DNA of 64,000 nt from an uncultured Spirochaeta sp. (GTDB taxonomy: Bacteria > Spirochaetota > Spirochaetia > DSM-27196 > Alkalispirochaetaceae): contig CAJWEZ010000020.1 of the NCBI GenBank assembly GCA_913030605.1, positions 1-64,000 of the forward strand. Reading direction: 5' to 3'. The notes under the pieces were generated by a model that ran no database searches, had not been told where the DNA came from, and worked only from the letters and a program-made list of their open reading frames with translations. Below are positions 44,926 to 52,942 of the stretch, one piece after another; the first letter of the stretch is position 1; each line of letters begins with the position of its first letter. The position numbers and the translations under genes were made by a program.

Positions 44926-45825
44926 TCAGTCAACAATATCAAGTTCTTCGTCGTACGTGCGGATATCTTCGTTCTCCGCCTGAAAGTTCGTTGCATCCTG
45001 TTCGGCGTTGCCGAGGGACTGCAGAACGGAACTGAGCATCTCCTGCCGTCGCGCCTCGGCCTGCCGGCGCTGCTCCTCCTCACGGCGCTGCTGTTCCTCC
45101 GCGGCGATGCGCTGTGCTTCCGCTTCCTGCTGGCGCCGTTGTTCCGCCTCCTGCTGCGCAACGCGCTGCGCCTCGATCTCGTTTCGAAGCAGGTCCATCA
45201 TCCGCTCGATCTGCGGCCGCTGATCGGCGCCGGGGCGCAGGGCCAGATAGTACTCGTAGTCCCGCACCGCGGCCTCGTAGGCCTGGGTCTTCACCTGTGT
45301 GTTCGCGCGGTTGAGGTACGCCGATGCCAGGGAGCTGTCGTACTCCAGCGCGGTCGTGTACATCGCCACGGCCTCGTCGGCACGATCCCGACGTCCCAGC
45401 AGCAGCGCCAGATCGAACGCCAGGCGCCCGCGACCGCTCGCGTCGATCGACTGTCGTCCCATCCCGTCCCGCAGCACCTGTTCCGCCTGATCGGGTTTCC
45501 CGGTCTGCTCCAGCGCCGTCGCCAGCATCCGGATCGCCTCCACCCGGGTGGGGTCCTGGGAGATTACCAGCTCCAGCAGGGGGATCGCGTCGCCCATGCG
45601 GTTGTACTGTACCGCGTCTACCGCCCGATCCCACACCGAACCGGACCCCGTGTCCTGGGTTGCATCCTGCGCTGCCGCCGGCACCGACGCCAGCGCGATC
45701 AACGCCGCCGCGACTACGGCGCCACGAGCTCCCCGCCGACCGCGAAACGGTCGCGTCGCCGCGCGACGGGGCCTCCGGTGAGGACCTTGCCTATTGTTGT
45801 CGCCGCTACCATAATGTCGGTACAT
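44926..45825 (-). CDS. Exported TPR protein with C-terminal coiled coil
   Basis: The 299-residue protein has a long Arg-rich N-region and a signal-like helix (GAVVAAALIALASVPAAAQ), TPR-like repeats (about 65-190) and a Gln/Glu/Arg coiled coil (about 195-265, QEAEQRRQQEAEAQR). No in-frame alternative start codon lies between ATG 45825 and the hydrophobic helix. That ATG shares CATG with the start of the divergent gene. A -10 box (TATGAT) lies 7 bases upstream, inside the other gene. It resembles the downstream TPR gene in design. Confidence 0.75.
   Translation of the reverse strand: MYRHYGSGDNNRQGPHRRPRRAATRPFRGRRGARGAVVAAALIALASVPAAAQDATQDTGSGSVWDRAVDAVQYNRMGDAIPLLELVISQDPTRVEAIRMLATALEQTGKPDQAEQVLRDGMGRQSIDASGRGRLAFDLALLLGRRDRADEAVAMYTTALEYDSSLASAYLNRANTQVKTQAYEAAVRDYEYYLALRPGADQRPQIERMMDLLRNEIEAQRVAQQEAEQRRQQEAEAQRIAAEEQQRREEEQRRQAEARRQEMLSSVLQSLGNAEQDATNFQAENEDIRTYDEELDIVD
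45787..45815 (+). promoter_or_regulatory. Leaderless-type promoter of the TPR-Mrr-like gene
   Basis: TTGCCT (45787-45792), 17 bases, CATAAT (45810-45815), then eight bases to ATG 45824. The whole promoter lies within the first codons of the divergent gene. No Shine-Dalgarno is present. Confidence 0.5.
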
Positions 45826-47170
45826 GGGCCTTATCATAGTCATCGTAGTACTAGGTGTCGGCATCGGCATTGCCACCCTGTACATCGTACGCAACCTGGT
45901 TGCCCCAAAAAAAGTATCCCGTGTGGAACAGCTTCTCAAGCAGAACAAGGCGCCCGCAGCGATCCGCCTCGGAAAACAGCTCCTGACGAGGGACCAGCGC
46001 AACCCCGAACTCCACTATCTCCTCGGTCGGGCGTACCAGCAGGACAACAAGGCCGAACTGGCGCTCATGGAATACAAGATGGTCAACCAGATCGGCATTT
46101 TCGACGGCACCGTGCCCGAAGTCACCTTTCGCCGACAGCTTGCGCAGCTCTTCATGCGGTTCAACCAGCCCGACGAGGCACTCAAGGAATACCTCCTGCT
46201 CCTTCAGAAGGATCCCAACACCGCGGAGAACTACTTTCAGGTGGGCCGTTTGTTCGAGGGGCGCAACAAGGGCGCCAAGGCGGTGGGCTACTACCGCAAG
46301 GCGATCGAACTCCAACCGGGGCACGGTCTGGCGTACCTCCAGTTGGGGCTGTTGCTGTACCGGGCCAAGAAGTACACCGACGCCAAGGGCTACCTGGAGA
46401 AGGCGCTGCGCTACGAACCGGAACACTACGAGGCGTACTACTTCATCGGTCGCATCCAGAAGGAGAACAAGGATTTTGCCGCGGCGCTGGAATCGTTTGA
46501 GCGCTCCGCCAAGGCGCCGGAATACCGCATCAAGTCGCTCATCGAACGCGGCGCCAGCTACATGGAAATGAACAACGTCGAACGCGCGGTCCCGGAACTG
46601 GAGCGGGCGATCGCCCAGATCAAGGACCCCGCCGGCGGAGACGCGCTGTGGGCCCACTACTTCCTCGCCACCTGCTACGAACGACTGCGGAAGATCGAAC
46701 GCGCAATCGACCAGTGGGAAGCGATCTACAAGTACAAGCCCGGCTTTCAGGACGTGGCGGAAAAACTCTCGCAGTACCAGGAACTGCGGCAGGACGACAT
46801 CGTGAAGGACTTCCTCACCGCGTCCCAGACGCAGTTCCGGGAGATGTGCCAGCGGGCGGCGGAGGCGATGGGCTTCACGATCCAGTCGATGACCGACGAA
46901 AAGGACGGGGTGAGCGTGATCGCCGTGGAGTCCAAGACCAACTGGCGCAACACCAAGGCGATGCCGCATCTCGTACGCTTTGTCCGCGTCGCGGAACTGA
47001 TCGACGAGGCCACCGTGCGACAAACCTACGAGGACATGCGCGCCCAGAACATTACCCGTGCCCGGATCGTCGCGAGCACCACCTTTTCCCGCATGGCGAT
47101 GGACTACGCCGAGTCGCGGCCGATCGAACTGTACAATAAAGACCACCTCCAGAAACTGCTGAAGACCTGA
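45824..47170 (+). CDS. Membrane-anchored TPR protein with degenerate Mrr-like C-terminal domain
   Basis: The 448-residue protein begins with a helix (LIIVIVVLGVGIGIATLYIV) directly after the ATG, then TPRs (about 35-310). The last 120 residues resemble an Mrr-type endonuclease fold: a MCQRAAEAMGFTIQSM start, DGVSVIAVESK, then ARIVASTTFSRMAMDYAESR and PIELYNKDHLQKLL, which parallels the end of Mrr domains. The usual catalytic QxK step is not evident (RFVRV in that place), so nuclease activity is doubtful. It heads a three-gene plus-strand run. The fold call is inference from pattern. Confidence 0.8.
   Translation: MGLIIVIVVLGVGIGIATLYIVRNLVAPKKVSRVEQLLKQNKAPAAIRLGKQLLTRDQRNPELHYLLGRAYQQDNKAELALMEYKMVNQIGIFDGTVPEVTFRRQLAQLFMRFNQPDEALKEYLLLLQKDPNTAENYFQVGRLFEGRNKGAKAVGYYRKAIELQPGHGLAYLQLGLLLYRAKKYTDAKGYLEKALRYEPEHYEAYYFIGRIQKENKDFAAALESFERSAKAPEYRIKSLIERGASYMEMNNVERAVPELERAIAQIKDPAGGDALWAHYFLATCYERLRKIERAIDQWEAIYKYKPGFQDVAEKLSQYQELRQDDIVKDFLTASQTQFREMCQRAAEAMGFTIQSMTDEKDGVSVIAVESKTNWRNTKAMPHLVRFVRVAELIDEATVRQTYEDMRAQNITRARIVASTTFSRMAMDYAESRPIELYNKDHLQKLLKT
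45833..45861 (-). promoter_or_regulatory. Leaderless-type promoter of the divergent TPR gene
   Basis: On the minus strand CCGACA (45856-45861), 17 bases, TATGAT (45833-45838), then seven bases to ATG 45825. It lies inside the first codons of the plus-strand gene. Confidence 0.45.
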
Positions 47171-47173
47171 CCC

Positions 47174-47848
47174 GTGAAGATTCTCTGTGTAGCCGACCAT
47201 ATCGACCCGCTCGTCTATTCGAGCTCGGTCAAGTCGCGCTTCGGCGACGTTGACCTCGTCCTGAGCGCCGGCGACCTCCCGATGGACTACATCGGGTTCA
47301 TCGCCTCCAGCCTCAACAAACCGGTTGGGTTTGTCTTTGGCAACCACAACCTGAAGGAACTCCCGACGTTCAGCCGCAGTGCCCGACCGCTGCTCGACAG
47401 CACGAGCATTCATTCCCAGATCCGCAACCAGTTCGGCGCCACCTACCTCGAGGACCGCGTCAGACGGATCAACGGTCTGCTCATCGCCGGCCTCGGTGGA
47501 AGCATGCGCTACAACAACGGCGAGCACCAGTTCACCGAGGGACAGATGTATCGCCGTATGTGGCGGCTGGTCCCACGCCTGCTCTGGAACCGCGTCGTCC
47601 ACGGACGCTATCTCGATATCCTCCTGACACACGCGTCGCCCCGTGGTATCCATGACAGACAGGACCCGTGCCACGTGGGATTTCGCAGTATGCTGTGGTT
47701 CATGCGCCGGTTCAGGCCCCGGTACCTGCTCCATGGTCACATCCATCTGTACGACCTGAACGCGCAGCGGGTGACGCAGTTCCGGCAGACGCAGGTGATC
47801 AACGTGTACGACCATTACGTCCTCGACGTGGAGGAAACCGATGAGTAG
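47174..47848 (+). CDS. Calcineurin-like metallophosphoesterase
   Basis: The 224-residue protein has metallophosphoesterase motifs: LSAGDLPMDY (GD motif), FGNHNLKE (GNHN), LTHASP and LHGHIHLY. The first motif, usually DxH, is atypical (VADHIDPLVY, with Asp and His adjacent). Substrate is unknown. Its GTG is three bases after the TPR-Mrr-like stop, and it overlaps the next gene by 8 bases, so the three genes form an operon. Confidence 0.85.
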   Translation: MKILCVADHIDPLVYSSSVKSRFGDVDLVLSAGDLPMDYIGFIASSLNKPVGFVFGNHNLKELPTFSRSARPLLDSTSIHSQIRNQFGATYLEDRVRRINGLLIAGLGGSMRYNNGEHQFTEGQMYRRMWRLVPRLLWNRVVHGRYLDILLTHASPRGIHDRQDPCHVGFRSMLWFMRRFRPRYLLHGHIHLYDLNAQRVTQFRQTQVINVYDHYVLDVEETDE

Positions 47849-48746
47849 CATGTATGAATCCGAGGCGCGCGACGACTTCAACCGCGCCCGCAAGAGCGCG
47901 TTCTTCAGCCAGCTGTTCGGCCTCTTCGCACCGGAGAAACAGGAACTGCTCTCCCTCCAGGAGGTCAAGGAGGTCCTGAAGCCCCGCGGCGAGACGTACC
48001 GTGGCATGCAGGAAGTCCCGATCGAGCGCATCGTCGGGAGCGAGGGACGCTACCGTGACTTCAACAAGAAGTTCCTGCCCCGGCACGAGTATCTGCGAAA
48101 CCGCTGGCAACGCGTTGACATGGCGCACCTCACCGACGTGATTCTGCCACCCATCACCCTCTACGAGATCGGCGGTGTGTACTTCGTCCGCGACGGAAAC
48201 CACCGCGTCTCGGTTGCCAAGGCCCAGGGGGTCAGGATGATCGATGCGGAGGTGGTCTCACTGGATACCGAAATACCGCTTCACGAATCGATGACCAGGG
48301 ACAACCTGCGAAAGGCGGTCATCGAACACGAACGTCGACGGTTTTTCGCGGCGATGCCCATGGAACGGGTCCTCCCCGGCTGCACCCTCGAGGTGAGCGC
48401 CACCGGGCGCTACGACGAGCTCATGCAGCACGTCTACGGTCACAAATACTTCCTCAACGAGCACGAAACGGTCGAGATTCCGCTGGAACACGCGCTCAAG
48501 AGCTGGTACGAGAACGTGTATCGCCCGATCGTCGAGGTGATCCGCCACAACAATCTCATGGCGCGTTTTCCGCGACGGACCGAGACCGACCTCTACCTGT
48601 GGATCGTGAAACACTGGGACGAACTGAAACACCGCTACGGACAGGACTTTCCGGTGCAGGCGGCGGCGGAGGACTATTCCGCCCGGTTCGGAAAGAGCAC
48701 CTGGCGGCGGATCCGCGAGCGGGTTCTACGGTTCTTCCGCCGCTGA
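47841..48746 (+). CDS. ParB/Srx-like domain protein
   Basis: The 301-residue protein has a ParB/Srx-type motif near residue 115 (GGVYFVRDGNHRVSVAKAQG) after a PPITLYEIG strand, and a helical C-terminal half. There is no evident helix-turn-helix of true ParB, and it is not next to parA. The fold occurs in CTP-binding ParB, sulfiredoxin and various nuclease or modification proteins, so function is open. GGAGG lies 6 bases before the ATG. Its 3' end overlaps the convergent lipoprotein gene by 21 bases. Confidence 0.8.
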   Translation: MSSMYESEARDDFNRARKSAFFSQLFGLFAPEKQELLSLQEVKEVLKPRGETYRGMQEVPIERIVGSEGRYRDFNKKFLPRHEYLRNRWQRVDMAHLTDVILPPITLYEIGGVYFVRDGNHRVSVAKAQGVRMIDAEVVSLDTEIPLHESMTRDNLRKAVIEHERRRFFAAMPMERVLPGCTLEVSATGRYDELMQHVYGHKYFLNEHETVEIPLEHALKSWYENVYRPIVEVIRHNNLMARFPRRTETDLYLWIVKHWDELKHRYGQDFPVQAAAEDYSARFGKSTWRRIRERVLRFFRR

Positions 48747-49541
48747 CGGCGAGCGCATCGCCGTCGGAAGGGGCCAGGGGCCGCTTTCGATCCACAGGAC
48801 AGGACTCCACTCCCCGAGAATCCACACCCGTGGCTCCCTGCCCTCGGCGGTGATCCGCGCGATCAGGCTATCGTCGACCGTACCTCGGAGGTCGACCTCG
48901 CCACCGTCCACCGCAACCCGGCGAAACTCCGGCCCCGTCGACGTGCCGAAGGCGAGCACCACGGATGTGACCTCTCCAGGAACGGTCAGACGCGCCTCTC
49001 GGTCAAGACGGGGCATATCCCCAACGTCGAGGTCGGGAAGCGTCAGGGGGAGCTGGACCGTCCGGCGATCCTCACGACCCGAAAGATCGGTGGCGACGAC
49101 CTCCACGGCACCACGGGGAATGCGCGCCAGTCCGGACACGCCGAGGGCGTCGGTCCGGTACCAGTGCTGTCCCTCCTGCGTCGTGGACGTGAGCTGCGCG
49201 ACGGGGAGGACCCATTCGATCTCGCGACCCGGGAGCCGTACCGTCAGCCGGTCGAGCTCTCCCTCGCCGTCGGCGTCGTAGACGTCCACCGAGACGCGCA
49301 GCACCTCGCTGACGGCGGCCGCACCGGGGTGGTACGCTGCAACGATCCGGTGATCGATCTGCATGATTCGGGGAGCCGAGGAACTGCACGCGGCCAGCCC
49401 GGTGGCCACGGCGAGCACCGTGACCGCGGCGAGCAGCACGGGACGCCGGGATCGCGTCCGCCGCCGCCGGGATCGCTCCAGAGATGAGGATACAAAAAAA
49501 CGCCCGTTTCCGGGCGCTGATTCACGCAGGGGTCCCGCCAT
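48726..49541 (-). CDS. Lipoprotein of unknown function
   Basis: The 271-residue reading starts at ATG 49541 with a long Arg-rich N-region, then a hydrophobic stretch ending in the lipobox LAAC (LLAAVTVLAVATGLAACSSS). The mature part is beta-rich (several Ig-like strands, VLRVSVDVYDADGEGELDRLTVRL). I recognise no family. The start is uncertain: the first 16 codons cover the rpsU terminator hairpin, and no ribosome site is seen before 49541 or at the later CTG 49478 or GTG 49439. ATG 49541 lies 3 bases after the rpsU stop. Confidence 0.7.
   Translation of the reverse strand: MAGPLRESAPGNGRFFVSSSLERSRRRRTRSRRPVLLAAVTVLAVATGLAACSSSAPRIMQIDHRIVAAYHPGAAAVSEVLRVSVDVYDADGEGELDRLTVRLPGREIEWVLPVAQLTSTTQEGQHWYRTDALGVSGLARIPRGAVEVVATDLSGREDRRTVQLPLTLPDLDVGDMPRLDREARLTVPGEVTSVVLAFGTSTGPEFRRVAVDGGEVDLRGTVDDSLIARITAEGREPRVWILGEWSPVLWIESGPWPLPTAMRSPSAAEEP
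49494..49516 (-). terminator. Rho-independent terminator after rpsU
   Basis: On the minus strand a CGCCCG/CGGGCG stem with a four-base loop (GAAA) and seven T residues, 28 bases past the rpsU stop. It falls inside the open frame of the next lipoprotein gene. Confidence 0.85.
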
Positions 49542-49544
49542 GGA

Positions 49545-49754
49545 TCAATAGTTGCGGGACGCCTGCATCTTGCGGATTTTCTTCTGGATCTTCCGTTCAA
49601 GAGCCTTCTTCTTGCGGTTCTTGATCGTGGAAGGCTTCTCGTAGTACTCGCGCTTCTTCCACTCACGGATAATCCCCTCTTTTTCAACCATGCGCTTGAA
49701 CCGCTTGATCGCTTTTTCGAGGTTTTCACCGTCGTCAATCTTTACTGTGGCGAT
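49545..49754 (-). CDS. rpsU: 30S ribosomal protein bS21 with apparent ATC start
   Basis: The 69-residue basic protein ([40 protein letters not shown], ending KMQASRNY) is bS21. No ATG, GTG or TTG is in frame between the preceding TGA and the conserved start; the codon at the proper place is ATC (49754-49752). An 11-base near-perfect Shine-Dalgarno stands five bases before it. The only nearby ATG is out of frame and would give eight residues. bS21 takes part in start-site selection on 30S subunits. It lies 22 bases after the M23 gene and ends at a strong terminator. A sequence error at the start is an alternative. Confidence 0.85.
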   Translation of the reverse strand: MATVKIDDGENLEKAIKRFKRMVEKEGIIREWKKREYYEKPSTIKNRKKKALERKIQKKIRKMQASRNY

Positions 49755-49759
49755 GGAAC

Positions 49760-49770
49760 ATCACCCCCTT
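49760..49770 (-). promoter_or_regulatory. Extended Shine-Dalgarno sequence of rpsU
   Basis: AAGGGGGTGAT on the minus strand, matching AAGGAGGTGAT at ten of eleven positions. Five bases (GTTCC) separate it from the ATC codon. It supports ATC as the true start. Confidence 0.8.
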
Positions 49771-49776
49771 CCACGC

Positions 49777-50835
49777 TTAAGGTAGCGTCGATAATGACCC
49801 AAGGAGCGCCGCCCTGTCAACAAGGGGCCCGGCAAGAAACGGTTCCGGGCTCACCGCCTGCCCCGCGACGCGCAGCTCCCAGTGAAGGTGCGGCCCTGTA
49901 GAGAGGCCCGTGGAACCCACCGTGCCCAGGGGCGCCCCCGCGGCGACGGCGTCACCCTCGTCAACCGCGAGTGAATCCATGTGGTAGTACATCGTATACA
50001 CCCCCGGCAGGTGCTCGAGCACCACCGTGAGCCCGGTCAGAACGCGATCGCGGGCCATGACCACCCGTCCGGCACCGGGTGCCACCACCGGCGTGCCGGT
50101 TGGCGCCGCCAGGTCCCATCCGTTGTGAATTGCATCCGCCTGACCGCCGTCACGATACCGGAAATCGCGGCGGTCCCCGAAGAACGAGGTCTGCCGGTAC
50201 CCCGAGACCGGCACCCGGAACGCACCGGTGTGGTACCGTGCCGCGGGGTCCACGGTCTGCAGAAGGTTCCACAGCACGCGCGACTGTTCCGCCTTCCGGG
50301 GGTCGTCGCTGGTCCGCAAATCGCTCATGGCGCTGTCGAGGGCAATTCGCTCGTGACGAAACGTCCGCGGGACAACCTGGACCGACCGCGGCGATGGCGT
50401 CATCGACGATGCGGGTCGGTCCGCCGGGGACGCCGCGTGCCCCACCGTCACCGAGAGCGAGGCGGTCCCGGTCCCGGCGGTGCTGGGAACGCCGAGGAGC
50501 GCCACCCACGCCTCGCGTCCCGTCCCGGGCTGCGCCGCCTCGCGCCAGGCCGCGGTCGACATCCCCGCGCCGCCCGGCAGTGTCAGGGTCACCGTCACCT
50601 CACTGAGCCGCTCGCCGGTCACGGACACCGTCAGCACCTCGCCCTGGCCCACGGACACCGGCGCGTGCACGGTGACGGGGAACGGACCGCTGTCGGTGGC
50701 ACCGCCATCGGACGAGAGCTCCGCAGCCCGGGCCGTCGCACCACCGAGGATCGTCGTCAGCAGGAGAACCGCCGCCAGCGCGTGCCGCCGGACTCGGAAC
50801 CGGGGCCGATTCCGCGCGTCAGACAAGCTGGTCAT
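49777..50835 (-). CDS. M23 family peptidoglycan hydrolase, exported
   Basis: The 352-residue protein has a signal peptide (RRHALAAVLLLTTILGGATARA), an Ig-like N-terminal part and a C-terminal LytM/M23 domain with zinc ligands in HNGWD (about residue 250) and HLHWEL (about 330), and the GAPLGTVGSTG loop. The catalytic set is complete. It probably cuts peptide cross-links in the wall. Its ATG lies inside recJ with a 17-base overlap, so it is coupled to recJ. Confidence 0.9.
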   Translation of the reverse strand: MTSLSDARNRPRFRVRRHALAAVLLLTTILGGATARAAELSSDGGATDSGPFPVTVHAPVSVGQGEVLTVSVTGERLSEVTVTLTLPGGAGMSTAAWREAAQPGTGREAWVALLGVPSTAGTGTASLSVTVGHAASPADRPASSMTPSPRSVQVVPRTFRHERIALDSAMSDLRTSDDPRKAEQSRVLWNLLQTVDPAARYHTGAFRVPVSGYRQTSFFGDRRDFRYRDGGQADAIHNGWDLAAPTGTPVVAPGAGRVVMARDRVLTGLTVVLEHLPGVYTMYYHMDSLAVDEGDAVAAGAPLGTVGSTGLSTGPHLHWELRVAGQAVSPEPFLAGPLVDRAALLGSLSTLP

Positions 50836-52942
50836 CTGAGCGGCGAACGTCGAGTACGACCAGCTGAATCGTCTCGTTCCCGTTGTAATAGTTCTTGCTG
50901 AACTCGAAGACCACGTCCAGCCGGTCGCGGAGGGTGAAGTCGGATTTGAAGCGCCCGGCGCCCCCCCAGAACACGGAGGGCCACTTGTACCCGCCGCCGG
51001 AGAGCAGCAGGCGCAGATGATCCTGGTCGCGACCGATGATCTGTGCGTCCTCGAGCACCATGTTCCGCGCCAGAAAGCGCAACTGCGGGTTTGCCTGGCC
51101 GTACGGCTCGAAGCGCCGGACGATCGTCTCGAGCTCCGGGGTGAGGTACTTCGGGGGGAGCTCGGCGTCGATCGCCAGCTCCTCCTCCGTCTCCTCCTCC
51201 AGGCTGACCTGCGGGGCGAGCCGGCGGATGCGTTCCCAGAACTCGTCCAGGCGCTCCGGACGGAGGTGAAAGCCGGCGGCCTCGTCGTGGCCACCCCACT
51301 TCTCAAAGATGTCCTCGAACTGCTGCAGAAACGCGGTGGCCACAAATCCCCGGGCACTTCGAACGCTGCCGATAACCGCGTTGTCGATGGACGTCAGGAC
51401 CGCAGCGGGCCGGTTGAAGCGTCGACTCAGGCGCCCGGCGATGATCCCGGTCACGCCGCGGTGGACCGACTCGTCGTGTACGGCGATCAGCTTGCCGCCA
51501 AACTCCTCGGCGGCGTCGTAGGCGCGGGGCAGGACGCTCTTCCACGCCTCGTCACCGTTCTGGCGCCGGCGGCGATTGAGGCCCACGATGTACTCCGAGA
51601 GCTCCTTCATCCGCGCAGCGTCGTCGGTCAGCAGCAGTTCCACCGCCACGGACGGCTCTCCCATGCGACCGGTGGCGTTGATCGCCGGCGAGAGGTTCCA
51701 GCTGATCTCGCGACTCCCGATGCGGCGCTGCGAGAGATCCAGGGTCGTCGCGAGGGCCGCGATTCCGGGCCACGGGGATTCGTTCAGACGCTCCAGGCCG
51801 CGACGGATCAGCATGCGGTTTTCGTCCACCGCCGGCATCATGTCCGCGAGGCTGGCGATCGCCACCAGGTCCATCACCGACTCGATCGACTCGCGGATCG
51901 CGGGAAATCGCTGGTCCACCACGGTCTGGTAGAGCGCGGCGAGGACGTCGACCTCCTCGGTGGTGCCGTCACGGTACCGCGCCATCCGCGAGGCATCCCC
52001 GATCTCGAGCAGGCTCTTCCCCGCCAGCGCCGGAAACAACTCCCGGACCTGGTCCGCGAGGTCGAGCATGTAAATGTCCACCTGGGGACCGAGGCCGCGG
52101 GCGAGCAGTTTCTGCTGCAGCGGGAGGTCGTAGCACACAAGAGTGCGCCCCACCAGAAACTCCTGCAGGCGACTGGTCTGGAGGGATGCAACGCCGGGCA
52201 CGAGCGCCTCGGACACGCGGTCCACTTCCAGTCCGTTTTCCAAGAGGATCGCATCAACGACCACCGTATCGTTGGTGGGGCGGGCGTTCACCAGCGTGAC
52301 CAGCTCGCCGAAAAGCTCGGTGTTGCCGACGGCGAGCGCCTGCCGGACCTTGGCGGTGACCGCGCATGCACACAGTCCGTCGAACGGATACCCGTCACCG
52401 ACCTTGGGGTTGATGATCGCAACCGCCGGTGGCAACTGGTCCTGCGGGTTGTGATGATCGACCACGATCGTATCGATACCCGCGTCGGCCGCCGCCGCGA
52501 TCTCCTCGACGTTGGTGATGCCGGAGTCCACGGTGACGATCAGCGTCCCGTCCTCGGCGGCGAACGCCTCCACCGCCTCCATGGTAAGGCCGTAGGGGTC
52601 GTCGCCCTCCGGCACCCGCCACCGGACCTCCATGCCCATCTCGCGGAGCGTGGAGACCATCACCGCGGTGCTGGTGATCCCGTCGACGTCGCGATCGCCG
52701 AACACCAGCACCTTCTCGCCCTCGTCCGCCGCCTGGCGGAGCCGTTCCACGGCGTCGGGCATGTCCTCGAACAGGAAGGGACTGTGGAGGTATCGCAGGT
52801 CGTTCTCGAGGTAGTACGGCAGGACCGCCCCCTCGGTGGCGCCCCGTCGGACAAGGATCGCCGCCGTGAGGAGGTCGGTCCCGAAGCGGGTCGAGATCTC
52901 CTTCACCGCCGCGGCATCGATCGGCGGTTTGTCCCACTTCAT
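50819..52942 (-). CDS. recJ: Single-stranded-DNA-specific exonuclease RecJ
   Basis: The 707-residue DHH-family 5'-3' exonuclease has the metal motifs VFGDRDVDGITS (near residue 82), DSGITN and VDHHNP (about 160), then a DHHA1 part (GGHDEAAGFHL, about 560). It acts in recombination and mismatch repair. It is somewhat longer than E. coli RecJ. ATG 52942 overlaps the phosphorylase stop by four bases. Confidence 0.93.
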   Translation of the reverse strand: MKWDKPPIDAAAVKEISTRFGTDLLTAAILVRRGATEGAVLPYYLENDLRYLHSPFLFEDMPDAVERLRQAADEGEKVLVFGDRDVDGITSTAVMVSTLREMGMEVRWRVPEGDDPYGLTMEAVEAFAAEDGTLIVTVDSGITNVEEIAAAADAGIDTIVVDHHNPQDQLPPAVAIINPKVGDGYPFDGLCACAVTAKVRQALAVGNTELFGELVTLVNARPTNDTVVVDAILLENGLEVDRVSEALVPGVASLQTSRLQEFLVGRTLVCYDLPLQQKLLARGLGPQVDIYMLDLADQVRELFPALAGKSLLEIGDASRMARYRDGTTEEVDVLAALYQTVVDQRFPAIRESIESVMDLVAIASLADMMPAVDENRMLIRRGLERLNESPWPGIAALATTLDLSQRRIGSREISWNLSPAINATGRMGEPSVAVELLLTDDAARMKELSEYIVGLNRRRRQNGDEAWKSVLPRAYDAAEEFGGKLIAVHDESVHRGVTGIIAGRLSRRFNRPAAVLTSIDNAVIGSVRSARGFVATAFLQQFEDIFEKWGGHDEAAGFHLRPERLDEFWERIRRLAPQVSLEEETEEELAIDAELPPKYLTPELETIVRRFEPYGQANPQLRFLARNMVLEDAQIIGRDQDHLRLLLSGGGYKWPSVFWGGAGRFKSDFTLRDRLDVVFEFSKNYYNGNETIQLVVLDVRRSDDQLV

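Noticed and set aside
43028-44983. Long plus-strand frame opposite the 665-residue TPR gene
   Set aside because: It is a shadow of the repeated TPR codons; the minus-strand reading has a membrane helix, coiled coil and regular TPRs.
45851-48031. Long minus-strand frame (over 700 codons) opposite the TPR, phosphoesterase and ParB-like genes
   Set aside because: It spans three genes that have motifs and coupled starts. The antisense product has no recognisable domain.
49755-49762. ATG at 49761-49759 as start of rpsU
   Set aside because: It lies within the Shine-Dalgarno sequence and is out of frame; its product would stop after eight codons.
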